Assembly (NCBI GenBank): GCA_026392935.1
Contig: JAPLBE010000017.1
Coordinates: 34,749-98,748, forward strand
DNA length: 64,000 bases
DNA from: Actinomycetota bacterium
GTDB taxonomy: Bacteria; Actinomycetota; Actinomycetes; Nanopelagicales; Nanopelagicaceae
Direction: 5' to 3'
In this document: one piece after another, positions 1 through 8,912 of the stretch
Layout of the letters: each line of letters starts with the position of its first letter
How positions within the stretch are numbered: the first letter of the stretch is position 1
The notes under the pieces: generated by a model
Database searches by the model: none
What the model was told of the DNA's origin: nothing
The model's input: only the letters and a program-made list of their open reading frames with translations
Program-made: the position numbers and the translations under genes

Positions 1-193
1 TAGCGAACTTTCATTTGAATGCCCACTTACACCTGATGAGATTCGAGCCGCAGTAACTGCAGCTCTCTCTGCATCAACTCCACTCATTCTTACAGATGTG
101 CGCGGACATGAAGTTATTGTCCCTGCAGATAAAATCGGGTACGTAGAAATCGGGCAACCAACCGAACGCCGCGTCGGTTTTGGTGCCAACTAA
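1..193 (+). CDS. DUF3107 family protein, C-terminal part
   Basis: An open frame enters from the left edge (first full codon at base 2) and ends at TAA 191-193, giving 63 residues. The visible part includes LTPDEIRAAV, a VRGHEVIVPADKIGYVEIG stretch and a VGFG end. This matches the C-terminal half of the small (about 75 residue) DUF3107 proteins of Actinobacteria. Their function is unknown to me. The helicase GTG start follows the stop directly with no spacer, so the two genes are probably co-transcribed and translationally coupled. Only the first dozen or so residues should be missing. Confidence 0.8.
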   Translation, partial: SELSFECPLTPDEIRAAVTAALSASTPLILTDVRGHEVIVPADKIGYVEIGQPTERRVGFGAN

Positions 194-1522
194 GTGTCCC
201 TAACTTTCGCAGACCTTCCTCTTCGCAAAGAGACTATCGATGCGTTAAATCAACATGGTTTTACTTCTCCATTCCCAATTCAGGAGATGGTGATGCCTAT
301 TGCACTTGCCGATGGCGATGTCATCGGTCAAGCCAAGACAGGCACAGGAAAGACTCTCGCTTTTGGAATTCCTGTAATCGAGCGAGTAATTGCTCCAAAT
401 GATTCAGACTGGGCAGCACTTGTTAATCAAGGAGATCCACAAGTTCTCATTGTTGTTCCTACCCGCGAACTTTGCGTTCAGGTCACAAAAGATATCGAAG
501 AGCTTTCATTTAATCGCGGTATCCGCACTCTTGCCGTTTATGGTGGCCGTGCCTTTGAGCCGCAGATCGAAGCGCTTCAAAATGGAGTAGAGATTGTTGT
601 TGGCACCCCAGGTCGACTTCTCGATCTCTATCGCCAAGGACAACTTAAATTAAAGAATGTTTCACGAGTAGTGCTTGATGAAGCAGATGAAATGCTTGAT
701 TTAGGCTTTTTGCCCGATGTCGAGAAGATTTTCACAAGCACTCCAGCGCGTCAGCAGACGATGCTTTTCTCAGCAACTATGCCTGGTGACATCATCGCTC
801 TAGCTCGTAGATTCATGAATCAACCAGTTCATATTCGAACTCAAGACAATGAAGATGAAGGCGCTGTAGTTTCTAGAATTGTGCAATTTGTCATTCGCGC
901 CCACGCAATGGACAAAATCGAAATGCTGGCAAGAATTTTGCAAGCCAACGGACGTGGCCCAACAATTGTCTTCTGCCGAACTAAGAGAACGGCACAGAAA
1001 ACTTCTGATGATCTCGTCGAACGAGGTTTCCGTGCAGCAACTATTCATGGCGATCTTGGACAATCGGCTCGCGAAAAAGCTCTCAATGATTTCAAAGCAG
1101 GTAAGTCTGACGTTTTGATTGCCACAGATGTTGCCGCTCGTGGAATTGATATCGATGGAATCACCCACGTTATTAACTACCAATGCCCGGAAGATGAAAA
1201 AACATACGTACACCGCATCGGCCGAACTGCCCGAGCAGGTGCTCATGGCATATCTGTCACCTTTGTCGATTGGGACGATCTTGCACGTTGGAAGATGATT
1301 GATACTGCGTTGGTTTTGGGATTACCGGAACCTGTAGAAACCTACTCATCTTCTGAACATCTCTATGAAATGCTCAATATCCCAGCCGGATCAACTGGTC
1401 GAATTTCTAAAGTAAAAAGCACCACTCCAAAAGTTGCCAAAGATGCAAAAGTAGAAAAGATAGAGAAGTCAGAACCTCGCGCTAAGCGTGAGCGCACGAG
1501 AACAAAGCGAATTACTAGCTAG
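194..1522 (+). CDS. DEAD-box ATP-dependent RNA helicase
   Basis: ATP-driven RNA unwinding, probably in ribosome assembly, cold adaptation or mRNA turnover. The 442-residue protein has a Q motif around residue 28, Walker A AKTGTGKT (47-54), DEAD (162-165), SAT (193-195) and HRIGRTAR (340-347), so both RecA-like domains are complete. A short Lys/Arg-rich tail (last 40 residues) probably binds RNA. The start is GTG, touching the stop of the DUF3107 gene, and no earlier start is available. The 3' end overlaps the convergent MarC gene by 8 nt. RhlE-, DeaD- and CshA-like subfamilies cannot be told apart by eye. Confidence 0.93.
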   Translation: MSLTFADLPLRKETIDALNQHGFTSPFPIQEMVMPIALADGDVIGQAKTGTGKTLAFGIPVIERVIAPNDSDWAALVNQGDPQVLIVVPTRELCVQVTKDIEELSFNRGIRTLAVYGGRAFEPQIEALQNGVEIVVGTPGRLLDLYRQGQLKLKNVSRVVLDEADEMLDLGFLPDVEKIFTSTPARQQTMLFSATMPGDIIALARRFMNQPVHIRTQDNEDEGAVVSRIVQFVIRAHAMDKIEMLARILQANGRGPTIVFCRTKRTAQKTSDDLVERGFRAATIHGDLGQSAREKALNDFKAGKSDVLIATDVAARGIDIDGITHVINYQCPEDEKTYVHRIGRTARAGAHGISVTFVDWDDLARWKMIDTALVLGLPEPVETYSSSEHLYEMLNIPAGSTGRISKVKSTTPKVAKDAKVEKIEKSEPRAKRERTRTKRITS

Positions 1523-2126
1523 CAGTAAATGCTTTAATCGCGTTTGTAAGCATCTGTACCGCAATCGCAGCAAGAAGAAGCCCCGCGATACTCGCTAACA
1601 AAGTAACTCCCGCATCTTTGATTATTCCCACAATCTTGGTTGATGCCATCAAGACTGTTCCAATAATCAAGTGCACCGCAAGAATTGCGAGTGCAAGACC
1701 TAGAAATTGTGCATTTGTATCGGCCTTCTGCACATAAATCATAGTTGCGACAATTGCGCCGGGACCGGCAAGCAGTGGAGTACCGAGTGGAACCATTCCG
1801 ATATTCGAACTCGTCTGATCAGCTCCACCTTTAGATGTTCCAGTGAGTAATTGCAATGACACATAGAGCAGTAGCAACCCACCTGCAGCTTGGAGTGCTT
1901 CGATAGAAACATTCATATACTCGAGGATGAATTGACCAAAGAATGCAAAGCTTGCAATCACAAAGAGAGATACGCCAGCGGCTTGCCACGCCAGTTTCAC
2001 TCGCTCACGTGGGGATTTATCTCCAACTAATCCAAGAAAAATTGGTGTTGCACCTGGTGGATCCATAATTACAAAGAGTGTGACAAACGCTTGTGTTGCA
2101 AATGTAATTGCACTTAGTGAATTCAT
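1515..2126 (-). CDS. MarC-family integral membrane protein
   Basis: A 203-residue hydrophobic protein with about six membrane segments and the MarC-type N-terminal stretch LFVIMDPPGATPIFLGL. The family was once linked to multiple antibiotic resistance, but its transport role is unproven. I start it at ATG 2126, which overlaps the TGA of the upstream PHP gene (ATGA). The open frame extends to 2174, but those residues are not MarC-like and lie inside the PHP gene. It is the last gene of a three-gene minus-strand run (EamA, PHP, MarC). Confidence 0.88.
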   Translation of the reverse strand: MNSLSAITFATQAFVTLFVIMDPPGATPIFLGLVGDKSPRERVKLAWQAAGVSLFVIASFAFFGQFILEYMNVSIEALQAAGGLLLLYVSLQLLTGTSKGGADQTSSNIGMVPLGTPLLAGPGAIVATMIYVQKADTNAQFLGLALAILAVHLIIGTVLMASTKIVGIIKDAGVTLLASIAGLLLAAIAVQMLTNAIKAFTAS

Positions 2127-2968
2127 GCTGTGACAACCCTTCGAGCGTTTGTGGCAGACTCTAACATCTCCCATTGTGCCGGATGAGTAGTGTTTTCTGC
2201 CATGGAATTAAGTTTTCCTGTTCCGTGATAATCACTTGATCCTGTTATAGCAAGGTTTAGTTCTTTTGCAATTTCGGTGAGAACTTTCTGCTCATCAGCG
2301 CTTTGATCTCTGTGATGAACTTCTATTCCATTGAGGCCAGCGACCAGTAGGTCACCAAAAGACTCTGCTCTGAGTATTTCACCTCGGCGTGATGCAAAAG
2401 GATGAGCAATGACTGCTACGCCTCCGGCTTTACGGATAACCGAAATAGCATCTGTGGGCGTCGGAGCCGCATGCGAGACGTAATACTTTGAATCATTGTG
2501 CAAGAGTTCTAGAAATGCCTCGTCGCGGGTTGCAACAATGCCTTTTGCTACAAGTGCATCAGCTAAATGAGGTCTGCCCAGAGTTGCACCGATCGGTGCT
2601 GCGCGATTGACATCCTCAATAGAGATTTCATATCCATCTGCGCGAAGTAATTCAATCATTTTTCGCATTCTTGGAATGCGGGTGTCTCTTGACTCTTCCA
2701 GCATTTGCTGCATCTCTTGATGCTCGCCATCAAATAACAAGCCAAGCATATGGACGCTTATGCCATCAGTTGTCAGGCAAGAAATTTCTGCACCTAGTAC
2801 AAGTTGAATCTGAGGTTGAATGGCAGTGATTGCTTCGTTCCACCCTGAGGTGGAATCGTGGTCTGTAATTCCAAGAGTCGTTACGCCGGCAGCAAGCGCC
2901 TTCTTTACAAGTGCAAATGGAGAATCAGTTCCATCGCTACATGTGCTGTGTGTATGTAGATCAATCAT
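2123..2968 (-). CDS. PHP-domain phosphoesterase (RNase AM / nucleoside bisphosphate phosphatase type)
   Basis: Metal-dependent phosphoesterase of 281 residues. PHP metal ligands are visible as H5-x-H7, D12, TDHD (36-39), Glu61, His73 and a C-terminal DYHG near residue 247. Related proteins (E. coli YciV/RNase AM, Chromobacterium 3',5'-nucleoside bisphosphate phosphatase) trim short RNAs or hydrolyse pAp. A similar role is inferred; the substrate is not shown by sequence. The ATG overlaps the stop of the EamA gene and the stop overlaps the start of MarC, both as ATGA, so the three genes form one operon. Confidence 0.87.
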   Translation of the reverse strand: MIDLHTHSTCSDGTDSPFALVKKALAAGVTTLGITDHDSTSGWNEAITAIQPQIQLVLGAEISCLTTDGISVHMLGLLFDGEHQEMQQMLEESRDTRIPRMRKMIELLRADGYEISIEDVNRAAPIGATLGRPHLADALVAKGIVATRDEAFLELLHNDSKYYVSHAAPTPTDAISVIRKAGGVAVIAHPFASRRGEILRAESFGDLLVAGLNGIEVHHRDQSADEQKVLTEIAKELNLAITGSSDYHGTGKLNSMAENTTHPAQWEMLESATNARRVVTA

Positions 2969-3861
2969 GACCCAATTGTGCTTTCTGGTTTTGTGCGCAA
3001 CACAACTAAGACACAGCCAAAAAGAATCAAAATGACTCCCGGAATAATCATCATAGTTGGCTCTTTACCTATTTTGAAAATCATGGAGAGAATTGCTGCC
3101 ACTGGAACTTCAAAAAAGACAATCATTGAAACCACTGCAGGCGAAACCCGTTTTAAGGTGAGGTTAAACATTGTGTGCCCCAATATTTGAGCGCCAAGAA
3201 TTAGTCCAAGTAAAATCCACCACTGTTTTGCTTCAAAGTGAATGATTTCATAACCCATGAAAAGAGCCATAGGGAGTGCGGTCATTGCGCAGACAAAGTA
3301 GCAAATTGATGTATATGACGTAGTCTCTAAATATTGTTGCGCCCGAGAGCCAATGAGCATGTAGGCGGCGGCGAGTGCACCAGATATCAGTGCAGCGATA
3401 TCACCCAGAAATGATCTGCGATCAAGCTGCAAATCAATACCTGTAACAAGGAGCACTCCCGTAAAACTAATGAGCATTCCTAGCCAAGCTTTAGTCGGTA
3501 TATGTCCGCCAGTAAGTTTTACAAAGAAGGCGGCAAAGATAGGTTGTGTTGCAACTATCGCTGTGCCTGCAGTAACGCTTGTTAATCGCATCGAGAGAAA
3601 GAAACCTACAAAGTGGATTGCGAGAACGACGCCTGCAAGAACAGCAAGCCGTACTCCTTTCCGATTCAAAGAGTGCTTGATTGCAAAAGGTAGAGTCAAT
3701 AAAGCTCCACCTAAATTGCGCCAAAAAATAAGTGTAGGAACCGGCATTGCACTAAGGGCAATCAACGGACCGGATGAGCCAATGCCAAAAATCCCGATTA
3801 TCAGTCGTATCAGGTCGGGTCTCGCAGGGAGCTCCGTATGATTGTGAATGCCTGATTTCAT
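2965..3861 (-). CDS. EamA/DMT-family transporter
   Basis: A 298-residue protein with about ten hydrophobic segments arranged as two EamA repeats, typical of drug/metabolite exporters for amino acids or other metabolites. The first repeat contains FWRNLGGALLTLPFA, a DMT-like signature. Its substrate cannot be inferred. It is the first gene of the EamA-PHP-MarC run and diverges from the MgtE-like gene across a 41-base gap that holds a -10 box for each direction. The ATG at 3861 lies 6 nt after TAGGTT, which supports this start. Confidence 0.88.
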   Translation of the reverse strand: MKSGIHNHTELPARPDLIRLIIGIFGIGSSGPLIALSAMPVPTLIFWRNLGGALLTLPFAIKHSLNRKGVRLAVLAGVVLAIHFVGFFLSMRLTSVTAGTAIVATQPIFAAFFVKLTGGHIPTKAWLGMLISFTGVLLVTGIDLQLDRRSFLGDIAALISGALAAAYMLIGSRAQQYLETTSYTSICYFVCAMTALPMALFMGYEIIHFEAKQWWILLGLILGAQILGHTMFNLTLKRVSPAVVSMIVFFEVPVAAILSMIFKIGKEPTMMIIPGVILILFGCVLVVLRTKPESTIGS

Positions 3862-3867
3862 ATGGCA

Positions 3868-3873
3868 AACCTA
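3868..3873 (-). promoter_or_regulatory. predicted -10 box of EamA operon (leaderless)
   Basis: On the minus strand the box reads TAGGTT and ends 6 nt before the EamA ATG. That spacing puts the transcription start at or next to the A of ATG, so the mRNA would have no 5' leader. It pairs with a divergent box for the gene at 3903. Confidence 0.5.
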
Positions 3874-3890
3874 GCCGATAGCCCACCCGT

Positions 3891-3896
3891 TACTCT
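3891..3896 (+). promoter_or_regulatory. predicted -10 box of MgtE-like gene (leaderless)
   Basis: TACTCT ends 6 nt before ATG 3903. There is no Shine-Dalgarno sequence in the gap, consistent with leaderless initiation. Confidence 0.5.
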
Positions 3897-3902
3897 TATC
3901 CC

Positions 3903-5222
3903 ATGAGCGGAAATAACATCAATCGAATATTTCTCGCCCGCCTTGCAGGTACAGCAGTCTTTGACCCAAACGGAGATCCAGTTGGCAAGGTGCGCGATGC
4001 TGTCGCGACCCTGCGTTCTAACAATCAATCTCCCCGTGTACTGGGTTTAGTTGTAGAAGTTCCTTTACGTCGAAGAGTCTTTGTCCCAATAACTCGAGTC
4101 ACATCTATCGAATCTGGTGCCGTCGTTATTACTGGACTTCTCAATATGCGCCGCTTTGAAACACGAACAGGTGAAATGTTAGTGCTGGGAGATCTTCTAG
4201 ATCGAACAATTTCTTTAGTTGAAGGAAGCGAATCAGTTCTTGTTGAAGATATGGCGATGGAACAAAATCGCACTGGTGATTGGCTGATTACCCGTGTTCA
4301 CATTATGCGCAAAGGCCGTGGGTTGCGTAGAAAAGGTGCAACATCAACAGTTGCATGGGAAGAAGTCACAGGCTTTACTCACCATGAGACTAATCAAGGA
4401 GTTGCAAACTTACTTTCAACCTTAGGCAATCTTCGTGCAGCTGACTTAGCCGCAGTTTTGCAAGATCTTGCACCGAAGCGTCGCGTTGAAGTTGCACGTG
4501 CGCTTAACGATGAACGACTAGCAGATGTTCTAGAAGAGATGGATGAGTCAGAGCGAGTAGCGCTTCTAGCTGAACTCGAGGGTGAACGTGCTGCGGATGT
4601 TCTAGAAGAAATGGATCCAGATGACGCGGCTGACTTGCTCCGAGAAATTGGTGAAGAGCGAGCACAGGAACTTATCAACCTCATGGATCCCGAAGATGCA
4701 GAAGATGTTTTACGTTTGATGACGTACGAGGATTATTCTGCAGGTGGAATGATGACTACAGAACCAATCGTGATGTCAGCTGATTACACAGTTGCCGACG
4801 CACTTGCTGCGGTTCGCCAAAGTGAGATTTCTCCAGCGCTTGCTTCACAAATTTTTGTTGCCCGCCAACCTCTTGAGACCCCTACTGGACGATTCATCGG
4901 AATGGTTCATTACCAGCGCTTGCTACGCGAGCCACCTGCAACACTTCTTGGTTCTATTGTTGATACCAACACTCAGGGCGTTAATCCCGACGCATCATTG
5001 CATGCAGTTTCGTCATACTTAGCTAGTTATAACTTGCTCTCATTGCCCGTCATTGATGCAAATGACCGACTTCTTGGAGCAGTAACAGTTGATGACGTGC
5101 TCGATCACTTGTTGCCAGATAACTGGCGTCATGATCATCGCGATTCGGCAGCAACAACTGCGGCACTTGAGAGCATCGATACAAGTTTTGTAGATTCACA
5201 AGAATTAGAAAGGGAGGTGTAA
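3903..5222 (+). CDS. soluble MgtE-like protein (PRC barrel + MgtE_N + CBS)
   Basis: This 439-residue protein has an N-terminal PRC-barrel-like region (about 1-160), then the repetitive acidic helices of the MgtE intracellular N domain (about 165-275, repeats such as LEEMDxDDAADLL) and a CBS pair (about 280-420). It lacks the membrane channel domain of true MgtE magnesium transporters, so it is probably a cytosolic Mg2+ or nucleotide sensor rather than a transporter. The next gene, 3 nt downstream, encodes a DUF1003 membrane protein that could be its partner. From memory, Mycobacterium tuberculosis has the same pair (Rv1232c, Rv1231c). Confidence 0.85.
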   Translation: MSGNNINRIFLARLAGTAVFDPNGDPVGKVRDAVATLRSNNQSPRVLGLVVEVPLRRRVFVPITRVTSIESGAVVITGLLNMRRFETRTGEMLVLGDLLDRTISLVEGSESVLVEDMAMEQNRTGDWLITRVHIMRKGRGLRRKGATSTVAWEEVTGFTHHETNQGVANLLSTLGNLRAADLAAVLQDLAPKRRVEVARALNDERLADVLEEMDESERVALLAELEGERAADVLEEMDPDDAADLLREIGEERAQELINLMDPEDAEDVLRLMTYEDYSAGGMMTTEPIVMSADYTVADALAAVRQSEISPALASQIFVARQPLETPTGRFIGMVHYQRLLREPPATLLGSIVDTNTQGVNPDASLHAVSSYLASYNLLSLPVIDANDRLLGAVTVDDVLDHLLPDNWRHDHRDSAATTAALESIDTSFVDSQELEREV

Positions 5223-5225
5223 GAA

Positions 5226-5720
5226 ATGGCTCGCAACCACGGCCTTGATACTCCTCGCGAGACACGTCGCTCACTTCGCGCAAATTACGACCCTGAAGCT
5301 TTTGGTCGCCTCTCTGAAAAATTTGCTCGTTTCTTAGGTACTGCTCGTTTCCTTGTGTATATGACAGTCTTTGTTCTTAGTTGGGTTATTTGGAATGCAT
5401 TGGCGCCACAAAGTGCGCGTTTTGATGAATACCCATTTATTTTCCTAACGCTGATTCTCTCCTTGCAGGCGTCCTATGCTGCTCCATTGATTTTGCTTGC
5501 ACAAAATCGTCAAGCAGATAGAGACCGAATCACACTCAACGAGGATCGTGCGCAGAATTCAAGAAGTATTGCCGATACCGAATATCTGACTCGTGAGTTA
5601 GCTAGCTTAAGAATTGCACTTGGTGATGTTGCAACACGTGATTATCTGCGTAACGAACTCGGAGATATGGCTAAAGAGATTGTTGAAGAGTTACGCAAGT
5701 CCGAGTCGAACCCCGAGTAG
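5226..5720 (+). CDS. DUF1003 membrane protein
   Basis: A 164-residue protein with two membrane helices (about 45-60 and 72-93) flanked by charged cytosolic ends, followed by a helical, probably coiled-coil C-terminus (NRQADRDRI onward). The layout fits DUF1003, whose function is unknown. It starts 3 nt after the MgtE-like gene and is almost certainly translated with it. The last 30 nt overlap the 3' end of the convergent mrp gene, the longest convergent overlap in the window. Confidence 0.85.
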   Translation: MARNHGLDTPRETRRSLRANYDPEAFGRLSEKFARFLGTARFLVYMTVFVLSWVIWNALAPQSARFDEYPFIFLTLILSLQASYAAPLILLAQNRQADRDRITLNEDRAQNSRSIADTEYLTRELASLRIALGDVATRDYLRNELGDMAKEIVEELRKSESNPE

Positions 5721-6809
5721 GGATTTCTCTCGAACAATTAGCTTGGAAACTATTTCGACAATCGCCTGCGCACTTGGGCTTTCTGGTGCCGAGATAACCA
5801 CAGGCTTACCAGCATCGCCTCCTTCGCGAAGTTCGGGTGCGAAAGGAATCTTGCCAAGTAAAGGAACAGGCGCTCCAACAAGCTGAGAAAGACGCTTAGA
5901 AGTTTCTTCTCCGCCACCTTCTCCAAATAATGAAGTCATGTGACCGCACTGTGCACATGGATAAGCCGACATGTTCTCAATAACACCAATGACTCGTTGG
6001 TGAATTTGGTGGGCAATTCTTCCTGCACGTTCTGCAACTTCGGCAGCAGCAACTTGTGGAGTTGTAACTACAAGAATTTCTGAGGTAGGTACGAGCTGCC
6101 CTAATGAAATTGCTAAGTCTCCAGTTCCTGGCGGTAAATCTATGTAGAGAAGATCAAGATCTCCCCAGTACGCATCAGATAGAAGCTGTTCAAGTACTCG
6201 GTGAAGTAACGGACCGCGATAAGCGATGGCATCTGTGCGTTCTGGCTTAAACATTTCCATCGATACGGTCTTCACTCCGTAGGATTCGAGTGGAATGAAC
6301 ATCTGATCAATAGCCGTTGGCCGTTGGCCAATCAGTCCCATCAGACGCGGAATTGAGTGACCGTATACATCAGCGTCAAGGATTCCGACTCGCAATCCCC
6401 TTTGCGCACTAGCCACAGCGAGGTTTGCAGTCAGTGATGACTTACCTACTCCACCCTTGCCTGATGCAACTCCAATAACTCTGGTTAATGAATCTGCTTG
6501 AGCGAAAGAGATAAAACTTTCACGTCCATTACGCAGAAGCTTTTTGATATTCGCTCGCTGCTCTTCATCCATGACCCCAAAAGTGATCTCAACCGAAGAA
6601 ATCCCATCTACAGCTAGAACTGCCTTTTCAATATCAGTTGTTAGACGGTCCTTCATTGGGCATCCAGTGATAGTGAGCAGGATTTCTAGCGTTGCTACAC
6701 TATTTGAAATCGATGCACTCTTAACCATTCCTAATTCAGGCAGTGCTCGATGCAGCTCTGGATCTTGCACGGTTGCAAGAGCTTCATGAAGTAATTCAAG
6801 AGTTGTCAT
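5691..6809 (-). CDS. mrp: Mrp/ApbC/NBP35-type Fe-S cluster carrier ATPase
   Basis: A cytosolic P-loop ATPase that holds and delivers Fe-S clusters. The 372 residues comprise an N-terminal MIP18/DUF59 domain (about 1-85) and a ParA-like domain with the deviant Walker A GKGGVGKS (117-124), LDADVYG (145-150) and the cluster-binding CAQC (Cys285, Cys288). Its ATG overlaps the tatB TGA (ATGA). The order htrA-tatB-mrp is typical of Actinobacteria. The 3' end overlaps the DUF1003 gene by 30 nt. Confidence 0.93.
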   Translation of the reverse strand: MTTLELLHEALATVQDPELHRALPELGMVKSASISNSVATLEILLTITGCPMKDRLTTDIEKAVLAVDGISSVEITFGVMDEEQRANIKKLLRNGRESFISFAQADSLTRVIGVASGKGGVGKSSLTANLAVASAQRGLRVGILDADVYGHSIPRLMGLIGQRPTAIDQMFIPLESYGVKTVSMEMFKPERTDAIAYRGPLLHRVLEQLLSDAYWGDLDLLYIDLPPGTGDLAISLGQLVPTSEILVVTTPQVAAAEVAERAGRIAHQIHQRVIGVIENMSAYPCAQCGHMTSLFGEGGGEETSKRLSQLVGAPVPLLGKIPFAPELREGGDAGKPVVISAPESPSAQAIVEIVSKLIVREKSLLGVRLGLA

Positions 6810-7108
6810 AGAAGATCTGGATCTATTTTTGCTGAGGCTTTTTGGGAACGTTCATCTTCATCGTCTAGCACGCTTGATATGTGCTTCTGAATAAAAGCCT
6901 TGGGGCGCAAATCAGATGGTTGTAAATCTTCAAAACCTGGACCTAAATTCTCTTTAAGTTCATTGGTGGCAGTGGTCGCAAAAGCGCGCATCTTCTTCAC
7001 AAACTTTGCAGCATCTACTGCGAATTGTGGCAACTTATCTGGACCAAGAAGAATCATGGCCAGTAGTGCAAGGCCAACGATTTCTCCAGCACCAAAATCA
7101 AAGAACAT
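6806..7108 (-). CDS. tatB: Sec-independent (Tat) translocase subunit TatB
   Basis: A 100-residue protein with one N-terminal membrane helix (about 8-21), the hinge GPDKLP (22-27) and an amphipathic helix followed by a polar tail, the layout of TatA/TatB. An acidic residue before the helix and the position between htrA and mrp favour TatB, which recognises twin-arginine signal peptides with TatC. No tatC or tatA lies in this window. It is coupled to mrp by an ATGA overlap and lies 17 nt downstream of htrA. Confidence 0.88.
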   Translation of the reverse strand: MFFDFGAGEIVGLALLAMILLGPDKLPQFAVDAAKFVKKMRAFATTATNELKENLGPGFEDLQPSDLRPKAFIQKHISSVLDDEDERSQKASAKIDPDLL

Positions 7109-7125
7109 AGGACAAGACTACCCTT

Positions 7126-8244
7126 TTACGGTGAAGCCGTAAGTGTGATTGAGGTGCTCTTCAGTACACCATCGCGCTTATAGGAGATTTTCACTAAGTC
7201 CCCAACATTGAGTGAGCGAATTACCACAATGAGTTCTTCAGCTGACGTGATTTCTCTTCCATCAAATTCCGTGATGACATCTCCGCTCTTTAGGCCCGCC
7301 TTCTCTGCGGGGCTACCCTTAGAGATTGCATTGCCTTCCTTAGCTATCAGAGCACCTTTGCCTGTGTACGTCATATCCACTGACACTCCAATTACTGGAT
7401 ATGTAGCCTTACCATTCTTGATTAACTGCTCTGCTGTCTTGCGCGCTTGATTAATTGGAATTGCAAAACCTAATCCAATAGAGCCAGTGCGAGAATTTAC
7501 TGTTGTTCCCAAGGTTGCAATAGCTGAGTTGACCCCAATAACTGCACCAGTTGAATCAACTAGCGGGCCTCCAGAATTTCCTGGGTTAATTGCTGCATCG
7601 GTTTGAAGTGCATTGATATATGAATTATCTGATTGTGGTTCTCCTGCGGTAACTGCGCGATTCTTGGCGCTAATTATTCCAAGAGTAACCGTGCCCGTTA
7701 GTCCAAGCGGTGAACCAATTGCAATAACAGAATCACCGACTGCAATTTTATCGCTGTCTCCAAATTGCAAAGCTTTGACATTCGCACCAGTAATCTTTAA
7801 TACCGCTAAATCATAGGAATTATCTCGGCCAACAACTTTTGCCGAATAATCTGATCCATCATTGAGTCGCACCGTGATGGCTCCACCACTAGAGACTGAC
7901 GCTGAAATCACGTGATTATTTGTAAGAATATAACCAGCGCTATCAATGACAAATCCAGATCCTGTAGCTCCGCCGTCATTGGCAACCGCTTCGATAGAGA
8001 CGACTGAAGGTAAAACTCTTTGAGCAATCTCTGCAACAGAACCGACGGGACGCTCGATAGTAGATGTTGATTTAACAAGGTTAACTGAGCGACCGAAAAG
8101 TGACCCAGTAGATGAAGCTCCAACTGTTCCCGCGATAACACCAACAACGATTGCGAGAACGATTGCGGTTTTTAGGGAAATGGAGCGATTAATACCTCTT
8201 GTACTTGGGGCTGTCCACCAAGGGCCTTCGTTAAATTCACTCAC
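7126..8244 (-). CDS. HtrA/DegP-type membrane-anchored serine protease
   Basis: Envelope quality-control protease, 372 residues. One membrane anchor (about 26-45) follows a short cytosolic tail. The trypsin-like domain carries the triad His111 (TNNHV), Asp145 (YDLAVL) and Ser224 (NPGNSGGPL), and a single PDZ domain fills the C-terminus (about 275-370). I use the GTG at 8242-8244 because GGAG lies 8 nt upstream. In mycobacteria htrA sits beside sigE and its anti-sigma factor; here no full sigma factor gene is present nearby. Confidence 0.93.
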   Translation of the reverse strand: MSEFNEGPWWTAPSTRGINRSISLKTAIVLAIVVGVIAGTVGASSTGSLFGRSVNLVKSTSTIERPVGSVAEIAQRVLPSVVSIEAVANDGGATGSGFVIDSAGYILTNNHVISASVSSGGAITVRLNDGSDYSAKVVGRDNSYDLAVLKITGANVKALQFGDSDKIAVGDSVIAIGSPLGLTGTVTLGIISAKNRAVTAGEPQSDNSYINALQTDAAINPGNSGGPLVDSTGAVIGVNSAIATLGTTVNSRTGSIGLGFAIPINQARKTAEQLIKNGKATYPVIGVSVDMTYTGKGALIAKEGNAISKGSPAEKAGLKSGDVITEFDGREITSAEELIVVIRSLNVGDLVKISYKRDGVLKSTSITLTASP

Positions 8245-8285
8245 TACATTTTCTCCGTAATCAAAAACTTCACATACATATCTTG

Positions 8286-8912
8286 CTACAACTTGGTGGC
8301 GAGTAACAAACCATCGCCAACGGGAACAAGAGAAGTCACCCAGGATTCTGTATCAGCTTTAACAATTTTCCCCGCTTCGCGAAGAGCCACAGTTTTAGGG
8401 TCTCTCTGGGCAGGATCCGGAACTTTGCCGCCGCCAAAGAAGTTATCAATTACGAAAACTCCTCCGCTACGCAGAATTCTATGTGCTTCGGAAATTGCAA
8501 AACTTAGGTCTTCAGGATTATGTCGGAATACCACTAGGTCGTATGCGCGATCTGTAAGTTTCGTCATTACATCCATTACTGAATTAGTAATCAATCTAAA
8601 TCGTGGTTGTGCAATATCTGCATCGGCCAGAGCAAGTTTTGCAATGGAAGTATGCTCCATTTCATCATCAATAGAAGTCAGAGTTCCACTTGCGAGCATT
8701 CCTTCGAGCAGCCATAGAGAGCCAACTCCAGATCCTGTACCGATTTCTACGACTGATTGCGCTTTGATTTGATGAGCGAGCTGTCGTAAATAGGCCCCTG
8801 CGCCTTGCGAAACATCTACTACGCCATTTTCGGCACCTCGTGCACGCGCTGCTTGCTTGACAGAATTTTCAAGAATAAAGGTCTCGGCATACAGATGTGG
8901 ATCAATATTCAT
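8286..8912 (-). CDS. O-methyltransferase (class I SAM-dependent)
   Basis: A 208-residue methyltransferase of the family 3/CCoAOMT-like type. The SAM-binding VEIGTGSGVGSLWL lies around residues 50-63, followed by SIDDEMEH and a conserved VIDNFFGGG stretch. Mycobacterial Rv1220c, next to sigE, is a probable counterpart (from memory). The substrate is unknown. I choose ATG 8912 because it overlaps the pepA stop as ATGA; an in-frame TTG at 8930 would give six extra residues with no ribosome site. It probably ends the pepA transcript. Confidence 0.85.
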   Translation of the reverse strand: MNIDPHLYAETFILENSVKQAARARGAENGVVDVSQGAGAYLRQLAHQIKAQSVVEIGTGSGVGSLWLLEGMLASGTLTSIDDEMEHTSIAKLALADADIAQPRFRLITNSVMDVMTKLTDRAYDLVVFRHNPEDLSFAISEAHRILRSGGVFVIDNFFGGGKVPDPAQRDPKTVALREAGKIVKADTESWVTSLVPVGDGLLLATKL

